64,000 nt of DNA from Dermatemys mawii. Its lineage: Eukaryota > Chordata > Testudines > Dermatemydidae. Location: NCBI GenBank assembly GCA_007922305.1, contig ML677374.1:9052094-9116093 (forward strand), in the 5' to 3' direction. Positions within the stretch are counted from its first letter, which is position 1; each line of letters opens with the position of its first letter. The translations under genes were made by a program, and so were the position numbers. Under the pieces are notes generated by a model, which searched no databases, was not told the origin of the DNA, and saw only the letters and a list, made by a program, of their open reading frames with translations. Positions 1 to 14,400 of the stretch are shown in pieces.

Positions 1-254
1 TACAGAAAACACTTTCTCGGGAAGGTCAGTGGTCAATATGCATCTACGTTTCTCAGTCTGTTGTAAGCTATCTGTTTAGTGTGGCACTCTGTCCCCCTCT
101 AATGGTGGCTAGGCTAATTAGAGATTGATGAGCCTGCTATAGCGTTAGCTAAGAGAGGAAGGTCAGGCAATGGAGGCTCAAACATTAAGATCCAGAGATC
201 CTAGATGTGATCCTTGATGCTGCTGACCTACCTGGAAGCGTCAGCGTTACATGT

Positions 255-486
255 AGAAAAGAACTGGATAAATTCATTAATGGCTATTAGCTGAGATGGG
301 TAAGGAATGGTGTCTCTAGCCTCTGTTTGTCTGAGGGTGGTGATGGATGGTACGAGAGAGATTGCTTGATCATTACCTGTTAGGTTCACTCACTCCAGGG
401 CACCTGGCATTGGCCACTGTCAGTAGACAGGATAGTGGGCTGGATGGACCTTTGGTCTGACCCAGTACGGCCATTCTTATGTTCTT
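255..486 (+). repeat. CR1 LINE 3' end
   Basis: The stretch ends GGATGGACCTTTGGTCTGAC followed by CCAGTACGGCCATTCTTATG, the 3' end of a common reptilian CR1 subfamily. It is 5' truncated. Confidence 0.75.
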
Positions 487-1764
487 AACCAACAGTTTTT
501 CTTCAGGAAGGATAATTAGTTGGGCCAGTCGAAAAATGTTGATTTATTTTAAATTACAAGAAACCCCCTTGCACAAGTCTTTGGGGGAAAACCTCATTTC
601 ATTTTTCAGCCATCTCTAGTTTATCTAGATGTAGCTATTTGGGTGAGGACCTGAAAGGGCACTTCCCCTGACAACATGACTCCAGGTCTCTGGCGGTTTC
701 ACTACTGGACTCCCTCCCCTTTTACATGGTTACACTTTTGTTCAGCTCTCTCTGTCATTTTGCCTTTGGGCTGATTTCTTTGTTTTGAGCTGGCAGTGCA
801 CTCAGTGCTGTATGAGAGATATAAATAAAGTTAGCCCCTCTTCTGAAAAGTTTATCCAGCAGAGTCAGACAGAGAGAAAATAGGAGGGACCATGGGAAAC
901 CCAGAGGAATGGGTTAACTTGGAATTTTGTGCCTCTCCATTTTCACTCTACCCAAACATTTTGATCAATTATATAGATTTTGACAAAATTTGACTTGAAA
1001 AAGAATTGGGAAAACCTGTTTTGAAAATGTCAGAACATCTGGTTTCAATGTTTCCGGAAGGAAAAGTTTTGATTTGTTTTTTGTTTTGAAATGCCTTTTT
1101 GGTTCAGAATGTACTTTATTGTGTATGTTCAAAAATGGTCAAAATCCTAACAAACCATTTCAAATGGAACTGTTTGAGTCATTCCATGTGACAGTTTTTT
1201 CAGAATTTCATTTTGCAAAACAAATTTAAAATCTTGGCTTTTTGTCCCAATTTGGGATTATTATATATTTTTTCAGAATCTCTAAGAAAATCCATTTCCC
1301 AACCAAATCTACAAGTCACTTCCCTTAAGTTATTACAGACCCTTTCAATCTAGTAACTCCCTTCTTGTGGACAATGTGAAAACATTGAGATTTTAGGAGT
1401 GGTTTTGAATAGTGATAATGAAGAGTTGGAAATTCAATATACTATCCAGCATTGGTGAGACTTATTACTGATCCCTGATATTCATACAGTTGCTTTTCAC
1501 AGTGTTGTCATCAAGCATCTCTTCATGTTATTGAGTTAAAAAAATTAGTAATAAGTCTAAGTCATAAGCATTTGGACTGAGATCTAAGCTTCCCCAATTA
1601 TTTTGGTGGGGCTGGATGCTATCTGGATCTGACCCAGGTGTTCAGACATTCACAAGTTCAAACATGAGATAAATTGGTGTGATTTGGTTCACATCTGACC
1701 CTTCCATTGATCGGCCAAGAGTCTGAGTTCTCAGGCATGCTGAAGGTAGGACAAGAAGTAATTT

Positions 1765-2003
1765 ACTTCGTCTGCAACCAGGGAAGTTTAGGTGAGACAT
1801 TAGGAACTTTCTGACTATAAGGATGATAATGTACTGGAACAGGCTTCAAGAGAGGTTGTGGAATCCCCTCATTGGAGGTTTTGAAGAACAGAATAGACAA
1901 ACACCTATCTGGGATGGCCTAGGTAAAGTTGGTCCTGCCTCAGCTCAGGGGGTTGGATTAGATGACCTCCTGAGGTCCCTTCCAACCCTGTAATTCTATG
2001 GTA
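1765..2003 (+). repeat. CR1 LINE 3' end
   Basis: It contains the CR1 3' signature GGATTAGATGACCTCCTGAG followed by GTCCCTTCCAACCCTGTAAT and TCTATG. It is 5' truncated, in the same orientation as RAP1GAP2. Confidence 0.85.
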
Positions 2004-2334
2004 TTGTCTCAACCTGAGGGAAAAATCCTTATTTACTGTTGCCAATCAAAAAATTGTAGTCCACTTTGTCCCTATGAACAAACGAAGGACAGAGTAATAA
2101 AGTCTATAGACTGAAAAATAAGTAAGCCTTTTCAGGTTCCCAAAGGACGGAGACATGGAGCATTTGTGAGTGAGGTGTTGGAGAATATCTTATGATGGTA
2201 ATGAATCATCCTCAATTTTCGCTTGACACAGGGACCAGTGTCTAAGAAGCATTCTAGGTAGCAGGGATGTAGGTTGTTGCCAGTAGATAAGATTGCCTTA
2301 TCATACCACATTAACACATCTCTTCTATTTTTAG

Positions 2335-2438
2335 GATCATTTAAATTTTTATTGTACAGCCAGCAGCCTAGGAAATCTGATCCTTTCTATTAAGTGTGAA
2401 GAAGCAGATGGCACTGAATATTTACGGATTATACTCAG
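2335..2438 (+). CDS. RAP1GAP2: RAP1GAP2 exon (first in window)
   Basis: This exon encodes [20 protein letters not shown] and continues to EYLRIILR. It follows a TTTTTAG acceptor and is followed by GTATGA. It enters in phase 0 and leaves with two bases of an Arg codon completed by the next exon. The segment is the start of the dimerisation/GAP region of Rap1GAP proteins. Confidence 0.95.
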
Positions 2439-5400
2439 GTATGAAACACCCTCCCTTCTCCCCCCAAGGTTACACAAAATATCACTATTTAAATATTCTT
2501 TATCTTTTTTTTTTCACCCTAATTGATGTAAATGAATATGCTACTCTTAGATTTAACACGCATCCCACATGAGTGTATGAAAGGGGTTGGGGTATTGTTT
2601 TATTTTCTCTGGATTTGGAATACCGTATCTCGAGATTGCTCTGGGAATGAACATTAGACTTTGATCTATAACCAAGCTCTGTGAAACTGAACATAAAAAT
2701 CTCTGTGAAGATATTGGATAATATCAATCAAGTTTAGCACCCTCCATTCTGTAAACTGATGAGACCCAATGTCTGAATTACCTTCTTCGTCCCACACCAA
2801 AATATGAATATTTTAACACAACAGAGCTGCAGAGGCAATAAAAGAAATTAAGGCAATCGTTACTAGCCATACCCTGGAAATGCAGCAGGGTATCATTTCC
2901 AAACATCTGGAAGAGATTCCTCTGTGGTTTCACTGCACATTACCAGTCACAATTAGTATACATGGAAGCTCTGGAGGCATGTCTATTATTGTAACTTATT
3001 TCATGCTCTCTGTTCTTCTCTTTTCTTTTCTCAGGTCCAAACTGAAAACATTACATGAAAGGATCCCCCTGGCAGGACTTAGCAAGTTTCCCAGCATCCC
3101 ACAGATTGCAAAGGTAAACTGTCTATGTTGCCTTGCGAAAATTGTTTTATGAGATGTGGATGCTCTTGGTGCACCATGGAAAGCTTTGCAAATGCAAATA
3201 CTGTGCTGCTATAATATTTGTCTTGGGTGTAGGAGGTGGAGTTCTCAGACAGTCAACGTAAAGAACAGTATCCAGATTTTAGGGCTCTATTCCTGCTTCT
3301 GTTGCTTATTTTCTGCATGATTGTGGGCAAGTCTCTTACCTGCTTTGGGTCTCAATTTCCATATCTGTAAAATGGGGGTAATATAATGTGTACCTTTCAG
3401 GAGCGGTGAGTCGTAATAATGTTAACGATTGTAAAGATCTTGGAGACCTCTGGGGGAATAGTGGTATTGGAATGGATGGTGGTGTTGGTTATTCTTACTG
3501 CTATATGTTACATGTGAGCACAGCCATGATATGCTGCTGCCAGAGAGGGGAGAAGTTATTAGGAGAGAGAGGGACGTAAATAGTCTACATAGCCATAAAA
3601 AAGATGAAGATTTCTGCTATTAATTTGTATGTTGCCCTGACAGAACAAGGGGCAGCAAATACACATGTTCTCTCTCTCTCACTCGCTCAGTCATAAACAA
3701 AGTCCGGTTCTAGTTTGCATGAACTATGGTATCCTTATCCTTCTCTGCAGGGAGCAATGTGTTGTGATAATGCAGCTTTATTTTGGCGCCTACTTCAGCA
3801 AGGCAAAAACTTTGCTAAGCAGTTTATTTGACAATTTTTGCCCTTTATTCTGTTCACACATTATCTGAGAACAGACTGTGATTTTTACCAACTTGTTTGT
3901 ACGCATTGTGTGAACAAATTTGAGACTTGCAAACTGCTTGTTGCTCTTCATGAGTTTAATATTTGAGCTGTGTGCTGGGTGCCTTTCTCATGTGGTATTT
4001 TTTCTGTTTCCTGATTGGCTGACGTAATCTATGCAAACGACTGCAAATAACAAATTTTGCTTTGCCATTGGCCTGTGATCATTTCCGTGAACAAACGTCT
4101 GCCTGCAGGCACCTTTGTGAAATGAGAAGAGAGCTGTAAAGGCGGTTTGGAGTAAAAAGCTATATATGTACCACTTAAATGGCAATGAATCATCATTCAC
4201 TTAGGTCTGTTTTGTGCAAACCCTTTAATGTGAGAAGTCAGCTCTTACGAATAGTCTTCACCTGTAAGATTCTGTGAGTCCCATGCCATCACTGTTAGGA
4301 TTACAATTCGAGACGGAGCTACGAACACAATGCATGGAATTTAGAGCCAAATTTGGCTCATTATATTATGTTAGCAGCTTTGACTTTGAATATCTCTTCC
4401 TTCAGTGGCAATTCCACATACATAAGGAAAATGAAATGTGCTGGGGGTGAGGTCTGCTATGCAGATTGGAGTGGGCAATTCTGCCTATACGCTGGAGGAA
4501 TCGAGTTTTTGCAGGGCATTGTATTTATTCTCCTCCCCCCCCGCCATCCCTCACTGAGAGGTAAGAAGAAGCCAAGTGCTTTTATAAACACTGTCCTCCT
4601 GTCTCACGCTGATTTTGTTTTTCTTTATGGTAGGCTTTCTGCGATGATGCCTCTGGACTGAAATTTAACCCAGTCCTGTACCCCAAGGTGAGGATAAAGA
4701 CCATAAAATACTCCGGCTCAGGGATGCTATGTCTGAAGGGGTTGTGTCACTGTGCGCCTAATTTGTGCATTCATTTACATATGCCAAATAAGTATGTGCT
4801 AACACGATTGGCTAGTTAGCTGCATAGCTAATAGTAGGAAAGTGAGGAAGTAACATTTTGGGGTGGGATTGTGGAGACGTGCAGGCAAGCATCTTTTTAT
4901 TAACTAGTGATGGAGTAAGGGGAGAGTATGACTCAGGAATTCTAGTACGTCACTGAATTTTGTTTCCTCACCTCAGTCACCGAACCTGGGGTAAGGTCAC
5001 AAAAGTTTAATACGCTTGTCAAATGAGTGGGGTCCTTATTCACTGACACCAATGGGTACTTTTCTAGAGAGCACAGAAATGAACACTGTCTTTTAGTAGC
5101 TGGGTCTCCTTAAGGAAATTTCTGTCTGAACCAGGTGCAGATGCGGTTCCTAATATGCTATTTTTTGAATTAGTTGAGTCAGGATATGAATTGGAAACCC
5201 TCAGAATAGGTAGAATGCAGGAGCTAGTTGATCGCGGGCCCCATATGCCAATTGATTAAGTTAACTTAAAATAATATTAACCCTTCTTCAAGATGAAGTG
5301 CGTGACAGACTGGTTAGGGGCTACATTCCCACCTCTGTGCTGCATGTAGAAGAGAAAGGAGGCTGTTAGCTCCTTGCATGCAAACCAAAAAGATGTTTAA

Positions 5401-8400
5401 TGGCAAACAGCTGCTACTATCTTGGAGGGAAAAACATATTTTCTAATTTCTATGCTACTTTTGAGTCAGTGTGTCAAAATCTCAGTTGCAGGAGGCATGT
5501 ACTTTTTGGTATGACTCTGGCATTAATGTCTATACACACTGAACTATGCACAAAAAGAAGCTTACAGAATTGTCGTTGTGATGGGCAGTGATTAGTACCA
5601 GGCAAATAGCTGGCTAGTAGATCTGTGACTACATTAAACTGGCATGGTTAGGGGTTTCAGTAGAAGCTACAGATTCAGATCACATCCCTTGAAAAGTTCA
5701 CTAAGGCAAAGTCTACGGTGCAATATAAGCCCGAGTTAGTAGCACTTGAGTTAGCAGACCCCCGGTTTGTTGATCTAGGGATTAAGCATCTATGCTCATT
5801 TGTAACCCCAGGTTAGGAATTGTTGAACCTTAGGTCCCACCCTGGGACTCCAGCATGTGCACTGAATTATGAGGACCTGAGTCCAACCACCCATAGTCCA
5901 GACATCTTAGCGCCTTCTCAAAATGTGGCCATTCTAGCCCTTTGTTTGTAGTGCAATGTGGGAAAACTTGACTGTCCACCAAACTTGACTGTCCAGAGGG
6001 CAAAGAAAGTCAACCTGTGGGATTGCGGAATACTTCTGGAAGATTTGCAGAGCATGAGTCCACTGGGTCTGTGTCTACATTGCAAAACAACAGGACTTGA
6101 ACCCTGAGTCCCAGCTTGAGTCAGGCTTGGACCCTCTGCCCCATGGATCGTGGGACCTTGGGTCCAAGCCCTGGGTTGTGTGATTTGTGTGTAGATAGAA
6201 GGGGAGGTTAGGCTTGAGCCTGAGTTTGAACACTGGGCTTACATTGCTGTGTAGATATACCCTAAAGATTTTACAAAGCTTTTGTGCTAATCTGGGGCCA
6301 GGTTTGAGTAAACCTGGGGCCAGTTCATGGTGTTTCCAAATCATTTGGAACTAGTGGGTTTCACATGGTATCAATGGGAAGCTTGGTGAGTCTCACTTTG
6401 AGATTTTTGGGTCTGTTTGAAACCAAAACTTAAAGGTAAACTCTGGGTCTGAGAGCTCACATGGGTTAAAACTATAGAAAATGTTTATTTGAACTGCTTT
6501 GTAGCAAAACCCCTTGAGAGTTGCACCTTTCTAACGATGATGTTGCAGCCATAGAGATTCGCGCCTCTCTAGTGATGATGTTGATTTAGGGTAAAATTCT
6601 GGCATTTAATGGTAAGAATGAAGTTGCCCTCAAAAAAAAATTGCAGTGACAATATACACATAGAGTCATCAAATTATTGTCACAAGCTTCAAGGCAGATT
6701 TATGCCTGTGCACGAGGGGAGGGATGACCCCTAGAACTGCTTAACCGCCATAAAAATGCATGGGCAGGTAGTTCATTCTATTTTGGGGTGGAATATCTTA
6801 TTCGGGTGCTTCATGCAGAATGTCAGCATAATGTGTGAGCCAGGAGAGGCTTATGACTTCACACCCACTTTGACCAGAAGAATTCTCTGTGCTGCTGAGA
6901 GCTCTGTCAACACTCTATAATTCATCAATTAATAATTTTGTCCTTTGAGGTTCAATGGCACAGTCATAATCACAGGACACTTGAAGAAGCATGACAGTTA
7001 TTTTAAGAGTGTGTTTTAATGACATAGCCTATTTTTGATCTGATTTTTTAGAAAAGAGAATAAAACAAGAACAAACAAAACAAACCATAGTTGCTGGGAC
7101 TTGTGCCTTTCCTGTAACAATGAATCTCCCCTCAGAAGGAGGCAGAATTGAAGGAGCGATGTATTTGCAACCCCCATGCAGGGGAGAAAAAAGAATGTTG
7201 CTCCTTTTACAGCCACTATTAGTTAGAAGGTTCACTGAAGTGGCTCCTGCTGTGATTCTCCATTGACCATGAAATGTCCCTCCTTCTCCGTGAAGAAGAA
7301 CAATGGCAGTCAATCAACATGCCTGACATTTTAAAAGGCGTCCAAGGGAGTTAGGCACTAAACTCCCATCTGATTTAGACACTTAACTCTCTTGGGTCTT
7401 TGAAAAATCTGAGCCTCTAGGCAGGAGCTCCACGTTAATGCCATTTTTTAAAGTGGCATTGAAGTGTGTGTGGGAAGATACGTATTTAACCTCACTTGGG
7501 TCATTGGCAGAGTATGAACTGGAGACCATTAATGCTGAAAGCTTGAGTATCTAAACTAAAGGAGTAATTCTATTAGCACATAGCTGAAGTAGGCTCTTCT
7601 CCTTTTATATGGACCAACCATTATAGGAGGACAAAGACACATACTGTACTACTGTGGGGTACATGGACGGGACTAACAGGTAGATATGTGTGGCTGCCCC
7701 GTGTCCAGGTTTTGAATATTTGAACTGGTTTAGTTGGTATAAAATATGAATAAGTGGCCTGCAACATCCAGGTTTGGGCCAGCCTAGCTCCATGGAGCTG
7801 TGATAATTTATACCTGCTGAGGACCTAGGGTGACCAGACAGCAATGTGAAAAATTGGGACGTGGGCGGTGAGTAATAGGAGCCTATATAAGAAAAGGACC
7901 CCAAAATCAAGCCTGTCGCTATAAAATCGGGACAGCTGGTCACCCTATGAGGACCTACCTCAGGATGTAGGGTGGAACAAAATGTGCTCTTCGAAAGAGA
8001 TCTATCAATTGGATTCCATTTGTGTTTCCCTGTCACTACTCATGCAATTGTGCTGCCATAGAAATCCATTACTGGGTAGTTAAAGCATATTCTTCATTTT
8101 TGAAGTATCTTGTATGTTGTCGACAGAGTACATTAGAAGGCATTTTCACCACCTTTTGGTGTAAACCAAGGTCAAAATTATTTGATTCTTGCTTTGTTAT
8201 TATTTGGAAGTTGAGAACGTCCATTGCACAGTTCACTAAGAGGAATTTCTTTGACGAGCGCTCTCCTATTAATGCTATTCATTTAAAAAAACATGCAAAC
8301 CTTTAAAAAATGAAGGTGCACCATATACTGCCTCTCAGGAGGAACCTGTAATTCACCCAATGATAGAATGTCACAATCTCCCATCCAAATAGCCCCACAC

Positions 8401-11400
8401 TTTTGGGAAGTTCAAATCCAGATTAATTGGAAGGCTGTGGGAGCTGTGCATTCTCCTTAATGCCATTTTTTATCTAAACAACATATTAGACTCCAGTTCT
8501 ACAAATTACTGAATTAAATCATTCAAATTATGTTTTATTCCAGGCATCCCAGATGATAGTGTCTTACGATGAACATGAGGTTAACAACACATTTAAATTT
8601 GGTGTGATTTATCAAAAGTTTAAGCAGGTAAATAACTCCATTGTATTGTCATTAAGCATATTCTAGAAAGTGGCTAGTGGGTATGATTTTTAAATGCTGT
8701 GTACTCAGAACTCCAGCTGACGTCAATGGGGACTTGCTACCTCTAAATGTATGTAATTATGCTGTAGTGTTTTCATTCTAATAATATGTTTCTTATTACT
8801 TGCACATTTCCCTTGCTCATTAATAAATATGATTAAAAAATAAATGAACATGTAAATCAAACCCCAAACTAAATTAATTTGAAAATGCGTGTTAGTGACC
8901 ATTTTTTAAAATCAGATGTATGTTGAGACAGCCAAACAGTTCTATTTTTATTGGAAGACTTAGACTATAGAGATATGTTTTCACAGAAAATGCTTTCATT
9001 AACCTAGGAGTTTAGCATGCGCAATACAGACAGAGATGAATCTTATCATTTAGCAGATATTATTCTGACCGGCATTTGAATTATATTTCCACATTTCATC
9101 ATATTGTGTGTTGATTAACTAATGCAAAGACCATAATTAAGATCCCTTTGTTATGAAATATACCAAAAGGGAGATGATTAAGACTCCAATGTTCCAATGA
9201 AGCATTAATTTGGATTTAATATTAGCCGTGCTTTCTCTTCTTTTTGTTTGATCTACAGCTTCTTGCAGAGACTTTTAATAAGAATGTCTTGGCTTTTAGG
9301 CATATTGTGAACTTATCTGTTGTAAATATTATTTATAATTTGGATTGTGGAAAATAGCATCTAGGAGATCAAATTAAGGATCAGGGCCCCATTCTACTAG
9401 TCACTTTACAGACAAGTAATGAAGTAAGGCTCAGATCCTCAAATGGATGTAGGCACCTAACTCCCATTGATTTTAATGGGAGTTAAGTACCTAAATCTTT
9501 AAGGATCTGGCCTTGGTTCTTGCATCAGGGAGTATATGCTCGAGGTGTCAGAGAGGATGTGACTGGTGAGAAAACAGACAATTGGGAAAGAGGAAGCGTG
9601 AGGTAACAAAATGAAGGGTTTAGCAGAAAACTCAACCAACCCACCCAGTTCTCAGAGTCCCATGCATTCATTTCTTTCATTGTCCCTCTTAACAGAGTAA
9701 TTTATTCCAGCTTCCAAAGGCTGATACCTGTGGTAGCTTCTCTGCTCAGAGGGAGTACTAATTCTCTCCATACTGCGTTCAGAAGGCATGGCCTATGTAC
9801 CCACTACAGTACGCTAATTTAAGTTACTTTGCTCGGTGGTGATTGTGCTACTCGAGCCTGATTCTGATCTGAGTTTACACCAGAGTTATTCCATTGACTT
9901 CAGTGGAGTTACCCCTGATTTATGTTGATGAAAGCACTATCAGAATCAGGCCCATCCTGAGTAACAAAGGCCTGACATCCAGGAGTGCTGGTGTCTCAAG
10001 CCTTATTACACCATCCATCACTGGTTTTAATGTGTCTTTAAACTTTCAGTTTGGCTCCTGCATCCTTAAAGTGAAAACTAGCCTGAGTTTTTTTACTTTA
10101 CCTGTTGATGTATTTTGCAGACTGTAGAGGAAGAGTTGTTTGGGAATAATGAAGAGAGCCCCGCTTTCAAGAATTTCTTGAGTTTGCTCGGGGAAACCAT
10201 AACACTCCAGGATTTCAAAGGGTGAGGAAAATAAAGGAAACAGTTTTATAAATAAATGTAACAAAAGACCACTTAAGGTGTGAAAACATCCAATAGCTTA
10301 GAAACAGAAGTCACTTCATTGCTGGACTGCGTTGTACAAACCAGAAACAAATGTAACTGCGGCTATGCTTTCAAAACCTGGGGAGCTACGCAAGGGGTCA
10401 GAATGGCAAAGAAAAAAAAGAGTATCAAATTTTGCTTTCCTTTGTTTTAAAACATCTGGTTTCGTTTCAGTCATAAATGAAACTAACCCATATGGAAAAC
10501 ATACCCCACCTGTTCCTGTGTATTTATCTAAGTGTGTTGCAACCCTATAATGAATTTGCAGAACTTGTACAAAATGTAGCTGATCATGGTATGAGATGAT
10601 CATCCCTGTCCTTTTGCGCTGTCCCCATTGCATCATTGCTAGTAAGGAAGAATCCCCAGGTAGTATAAACCTTAAATCGCCGGTCACACGCTACTGGCCC
10701 CATAGCACCACTGATAAGAGGGACATCGGGGGGAAGTGGGCATGGTTGGAATGGCCCCTTGTGTCTAATGGCAGCCTGGTGCACATCAAAGCAGCCCTGA
10801 GGCTACTCAAGAGGTCAAACCTTCTTCAATAGACACAGGGTCAGGCTTCATGCCAGGTTCAGGCTTCAAGCTAACATATATCCTGAGCTCCAGATTACTA
10901 AGAATTATACTTGCTATAATTATAATAATTATATCATCTAATTATTTATAACAACAACTAACTATATATGTAAACATGAGTTAGTTGTTTATATCACTAA
11001 CTAGCTAACTATATATGCATACAGGAGCTAGTTGTCTATATTGTTAAATTATTTAACCAACAAGCTATAGTCTTGGATCAATGTTCTGTTAGCATTTATT
11101 CAATTCTTTCCAACATTTCCTTTTACTTCCAGTTTCCGAGGAGGTCTGGATGTAATGCATGGGCAGACTGGTACCGAGTCTGTGTACACTGTGTTCAGGG
11201 ACAGAGAGATTATGTTTCATGTCTCCACGAAGCTGCCTTTTACTGAAGGAGATGCACAGCAGGTAAGAGAGAGAAAGCCGACCTTGCTTTAGAGAGAAAC
11301 AGAAAGATAAAGCTAAATATTAGAACTGAAGATGAGTTTAGAATTATTAAATGGACATTGTGCATCCGTAATGAATGAAAAACTGTACATTCATTTCCTG

Positions 11401-14400
11401 TAGGCACCTTTTATGTTTATATGTGTTTACCCAGAACATTTTAAAGAGTATGGTTTTATAATCCGTAAATTCAAGCGCTTTGAGACTGGCATGGTTAAGG
11501 AAGTTAAGGCTTTCTCTACATACAGAGCTGTACCTCTTTAACTATACTACAGTTAAAATGGCACAAATCCACTAGTGTGGATGAAGTTATACTGGTATAA
11601 AGGTGCCCTATAACAATATAGCTTATTCCTGAACAAGAAGGGGAATAGGTTATATTGGTATAGGGCACCTTTATACAAGTATATCTGCACTCACATTAGG
11701 GGTTGTACCAGTAAAATTATTTTGGTAAACCATCATGCCCCCGAACTGATATAGAGAAACTGGTACAATGTGTGTAGATCAGGCCTATGTGATTTTCCCT
11801 AAATATTGAGCAACAGAGATTTAACAGGTGTTGCTTCTAATCGACAAATCCCTGCATGTTTTTGACCTAATCTAATTAGCAATGTCACAATTTTCAAGTT
11901 TGGGTGCCTAACGTTAGATACCTAAATCTATAGTTAGGCACTGAAATGGCCTCTTTTTCAGGGGTGTTAGGAGCAGTGGAGACAGTTTCAAATCGGGCTA
12001 CTTATTTAGAGACCTAGATTTCAAGGCCAGAAGGGTTGAGAATGAACAGCTAGTCTGACCTTTTGCATAATAAAGACTATAGAGCCTCACCCAATAATTT
12101 CTGTATTAAGCCCATAACTTCTGTTTGAGCTACATCCTCTGAGAAAGATATTCAGTCTTGATTTAAAGACTTCAGGTGACTGAGAATGCACTTTGTCCTT
12201 AGGTCTAGCTTCGGGCACCCATGTTTGAAAATTCTGGTCTGAGTAATTGCTCATGCGAAGGGGATATTTGTTTTCAGGAGACATGTGAATGCCTAAGTTT
12301 AACTATCGAACATTTACACTTTCCATTCAGCTCCAGAGAAAGAGACACATTGGTAACGACATAGTAGCAATTATATTTCAAGAAGAAAACACTCCATTTG
12401 TCCCAGACATGATTGCTTCAAATTTCCTGCATGCTTACATTGTTGTGCAAGTGGAGAGCCCTGAAACAGGCAATGAATCCTACAAGGTAAGAGGATTCTG
12501 AAAGTTAAACTGTTGAATTTTCGTTCTGCGAGTCTGACCTCCTGAGATCTGACAATGGATGTGCAGTTTTTACCCTTCAAGACTTACCAGTTTTAATTTG
12601 GATAAATAGATTAGGGCCCCAGTGCTGCAAAGACTCTTGAGTGCTTAATTTTATGTACTGTGATTAAGATGATTCACAATACATAAAACTATCTATGAAT
12701 GTAAATCTTTAAACCTTGCTATGGGCCCTGATCACAAACCCATTGAAGTCAATGGGAATATATAGTATCTTTTTATTGACTATAGGAAATATCTTGAATA
12801 CTGTAAATACTAAGGCAAATCTGTGATCTAGAGTAACCTTTGCTTAAGCCTTTTGGTAAACTTTTATGCTTGTGAAGGTAATATGACTAGTATTCTTGTA
12901 ATGGAACCTGTGAGTTTTCTATCCAGAGAACAGGAAACATGCAAAAAGATCATTACAAAGACCATGGCCCATTGCTGGAATTGTGCTGGGACACTGTAAT
13001 TCTAGAAAGAGTCCTGAACCTGTAGTTAGAATGTTTTATGGAGTCTCTTCCAGAGAACCCCTGGGTGGAGTCTGTTTATGTCTGGCAGCCTCATTAAAGA
13101 ATCCACTTTATATTCCTCACAACTAGTCCGGTTTCTTCATACCTCTCAAATACAGAGGGACTTCAGAACCTCTGTTAGGGCCTTTCCATGGACTTCATTG
13201 GGCTTCAGAGTGGATCCTTAGAACTACTCATGATGGGAACTACTCACAAAAGAAGACTGCCATTGCAGCCCTGGTACTTACTGTGGTGTGGAGGTCAGTA
13301 AATGACCTAAATGAGTATCATCCCCCTAGTTTTGGCAGTCGATGTCCAAGACTGTAGTAGCCCAGCATTTTCATGCCAGTGAGCTTAGAGGTAAACCCCA
13401 CCCTCTGTGAGAGTGTAAATGATTCATTTTTCATGTCTTCTTAGTCTTCTGGCTCTTAAGGGAAGTATCTAATGATTACAGCAACTTCTGCATAGCAATA
13501 TAGTTTCCATCCCACTCCACCCCATCTGCTAGGGACTGTCGCTTCCTTTTCATTTTCTGCACACACATCCAAATTATGATCAGAAGGTCAAAAGGACACT
13601 TGCCGTGTGTGCTTAGCTGCTTGGTCCTTTGGAGGCCTGGACCATGCTTCTCTCTTTACGCTTCTTGGCTAAGTAGATGATTTTCTTTGGCTTTTAACAT
13701 TTAAGAATTAAATATATTAGAACTGAAAGGGACATTTTGCAGCAGAAGCCAGCCACGCAAATTAAATCATCCGAATGGAAACATAATTTCACAACATTAG
13801 GTTCTAGCAGGCTATTCTGCCTCAGTGACTGCAGGTCTGGAAGTATCAAAGTAGGATTTATTATAGTCTTACTTTCTTTTTTCCCCATTTCCAAAGAGCC
13901 CCGTCCAATTTGATGGCAAATCTGCCCTGAAATTTACTATCATCCATCTGTATGCCCTGTTCAACTCTTCTAAAAAGTTGGCTGACTGCCAGAGCACTGC
14001 AGACCACAGTAGCAGGCCAGTGAATGAAAGGGGCAGGCGGTCTATTGACCAACCAATGTCAACTTGCTTGTCAGCTGAAGAGCTAAAATTATCAGCCAGC
14101 TCGGAACACTGGCCTGCTTCACACATTTCGAGGATACAGTGTGTGCTGCTTGTTACCGGGAGCAGACTAGAATCTCGCAGAGCCATCTACGTGTGTTGAT
14201 TAGGGAAGGGGCACACTACGGTGCAGGTAGTAAAGGTAACGTTGCATACCACTGAGACAGGGTTATCATGAATTCTTTATTGTTTGCGCTGTGATCGCGC
14301 CGACAGGCCCCCGTCAGGGATCAGGGCCTCATTGGTGGTAGACGCTGTAAACAAGATGGTCCAGGCCTCCAAAGAGTTTATACCCAAAGAAAAAGTGCTT

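Larger units (their letters stand above)
1..2334 (+). other. RAP1GAP2 intron (5' end outside window)
   Basis: No coding exon seen. It holds two CR1 3' ends (about 255-486 and 1765-2003) and otherwise AT-rich unique-looking sequence. Confidence 0.7.

Noticed and set aside
7605..8036. 143-codon minus-strand frame
   Set aside because: It runs through the hAT MITE at 7827-7948 and has no homology or splice support.
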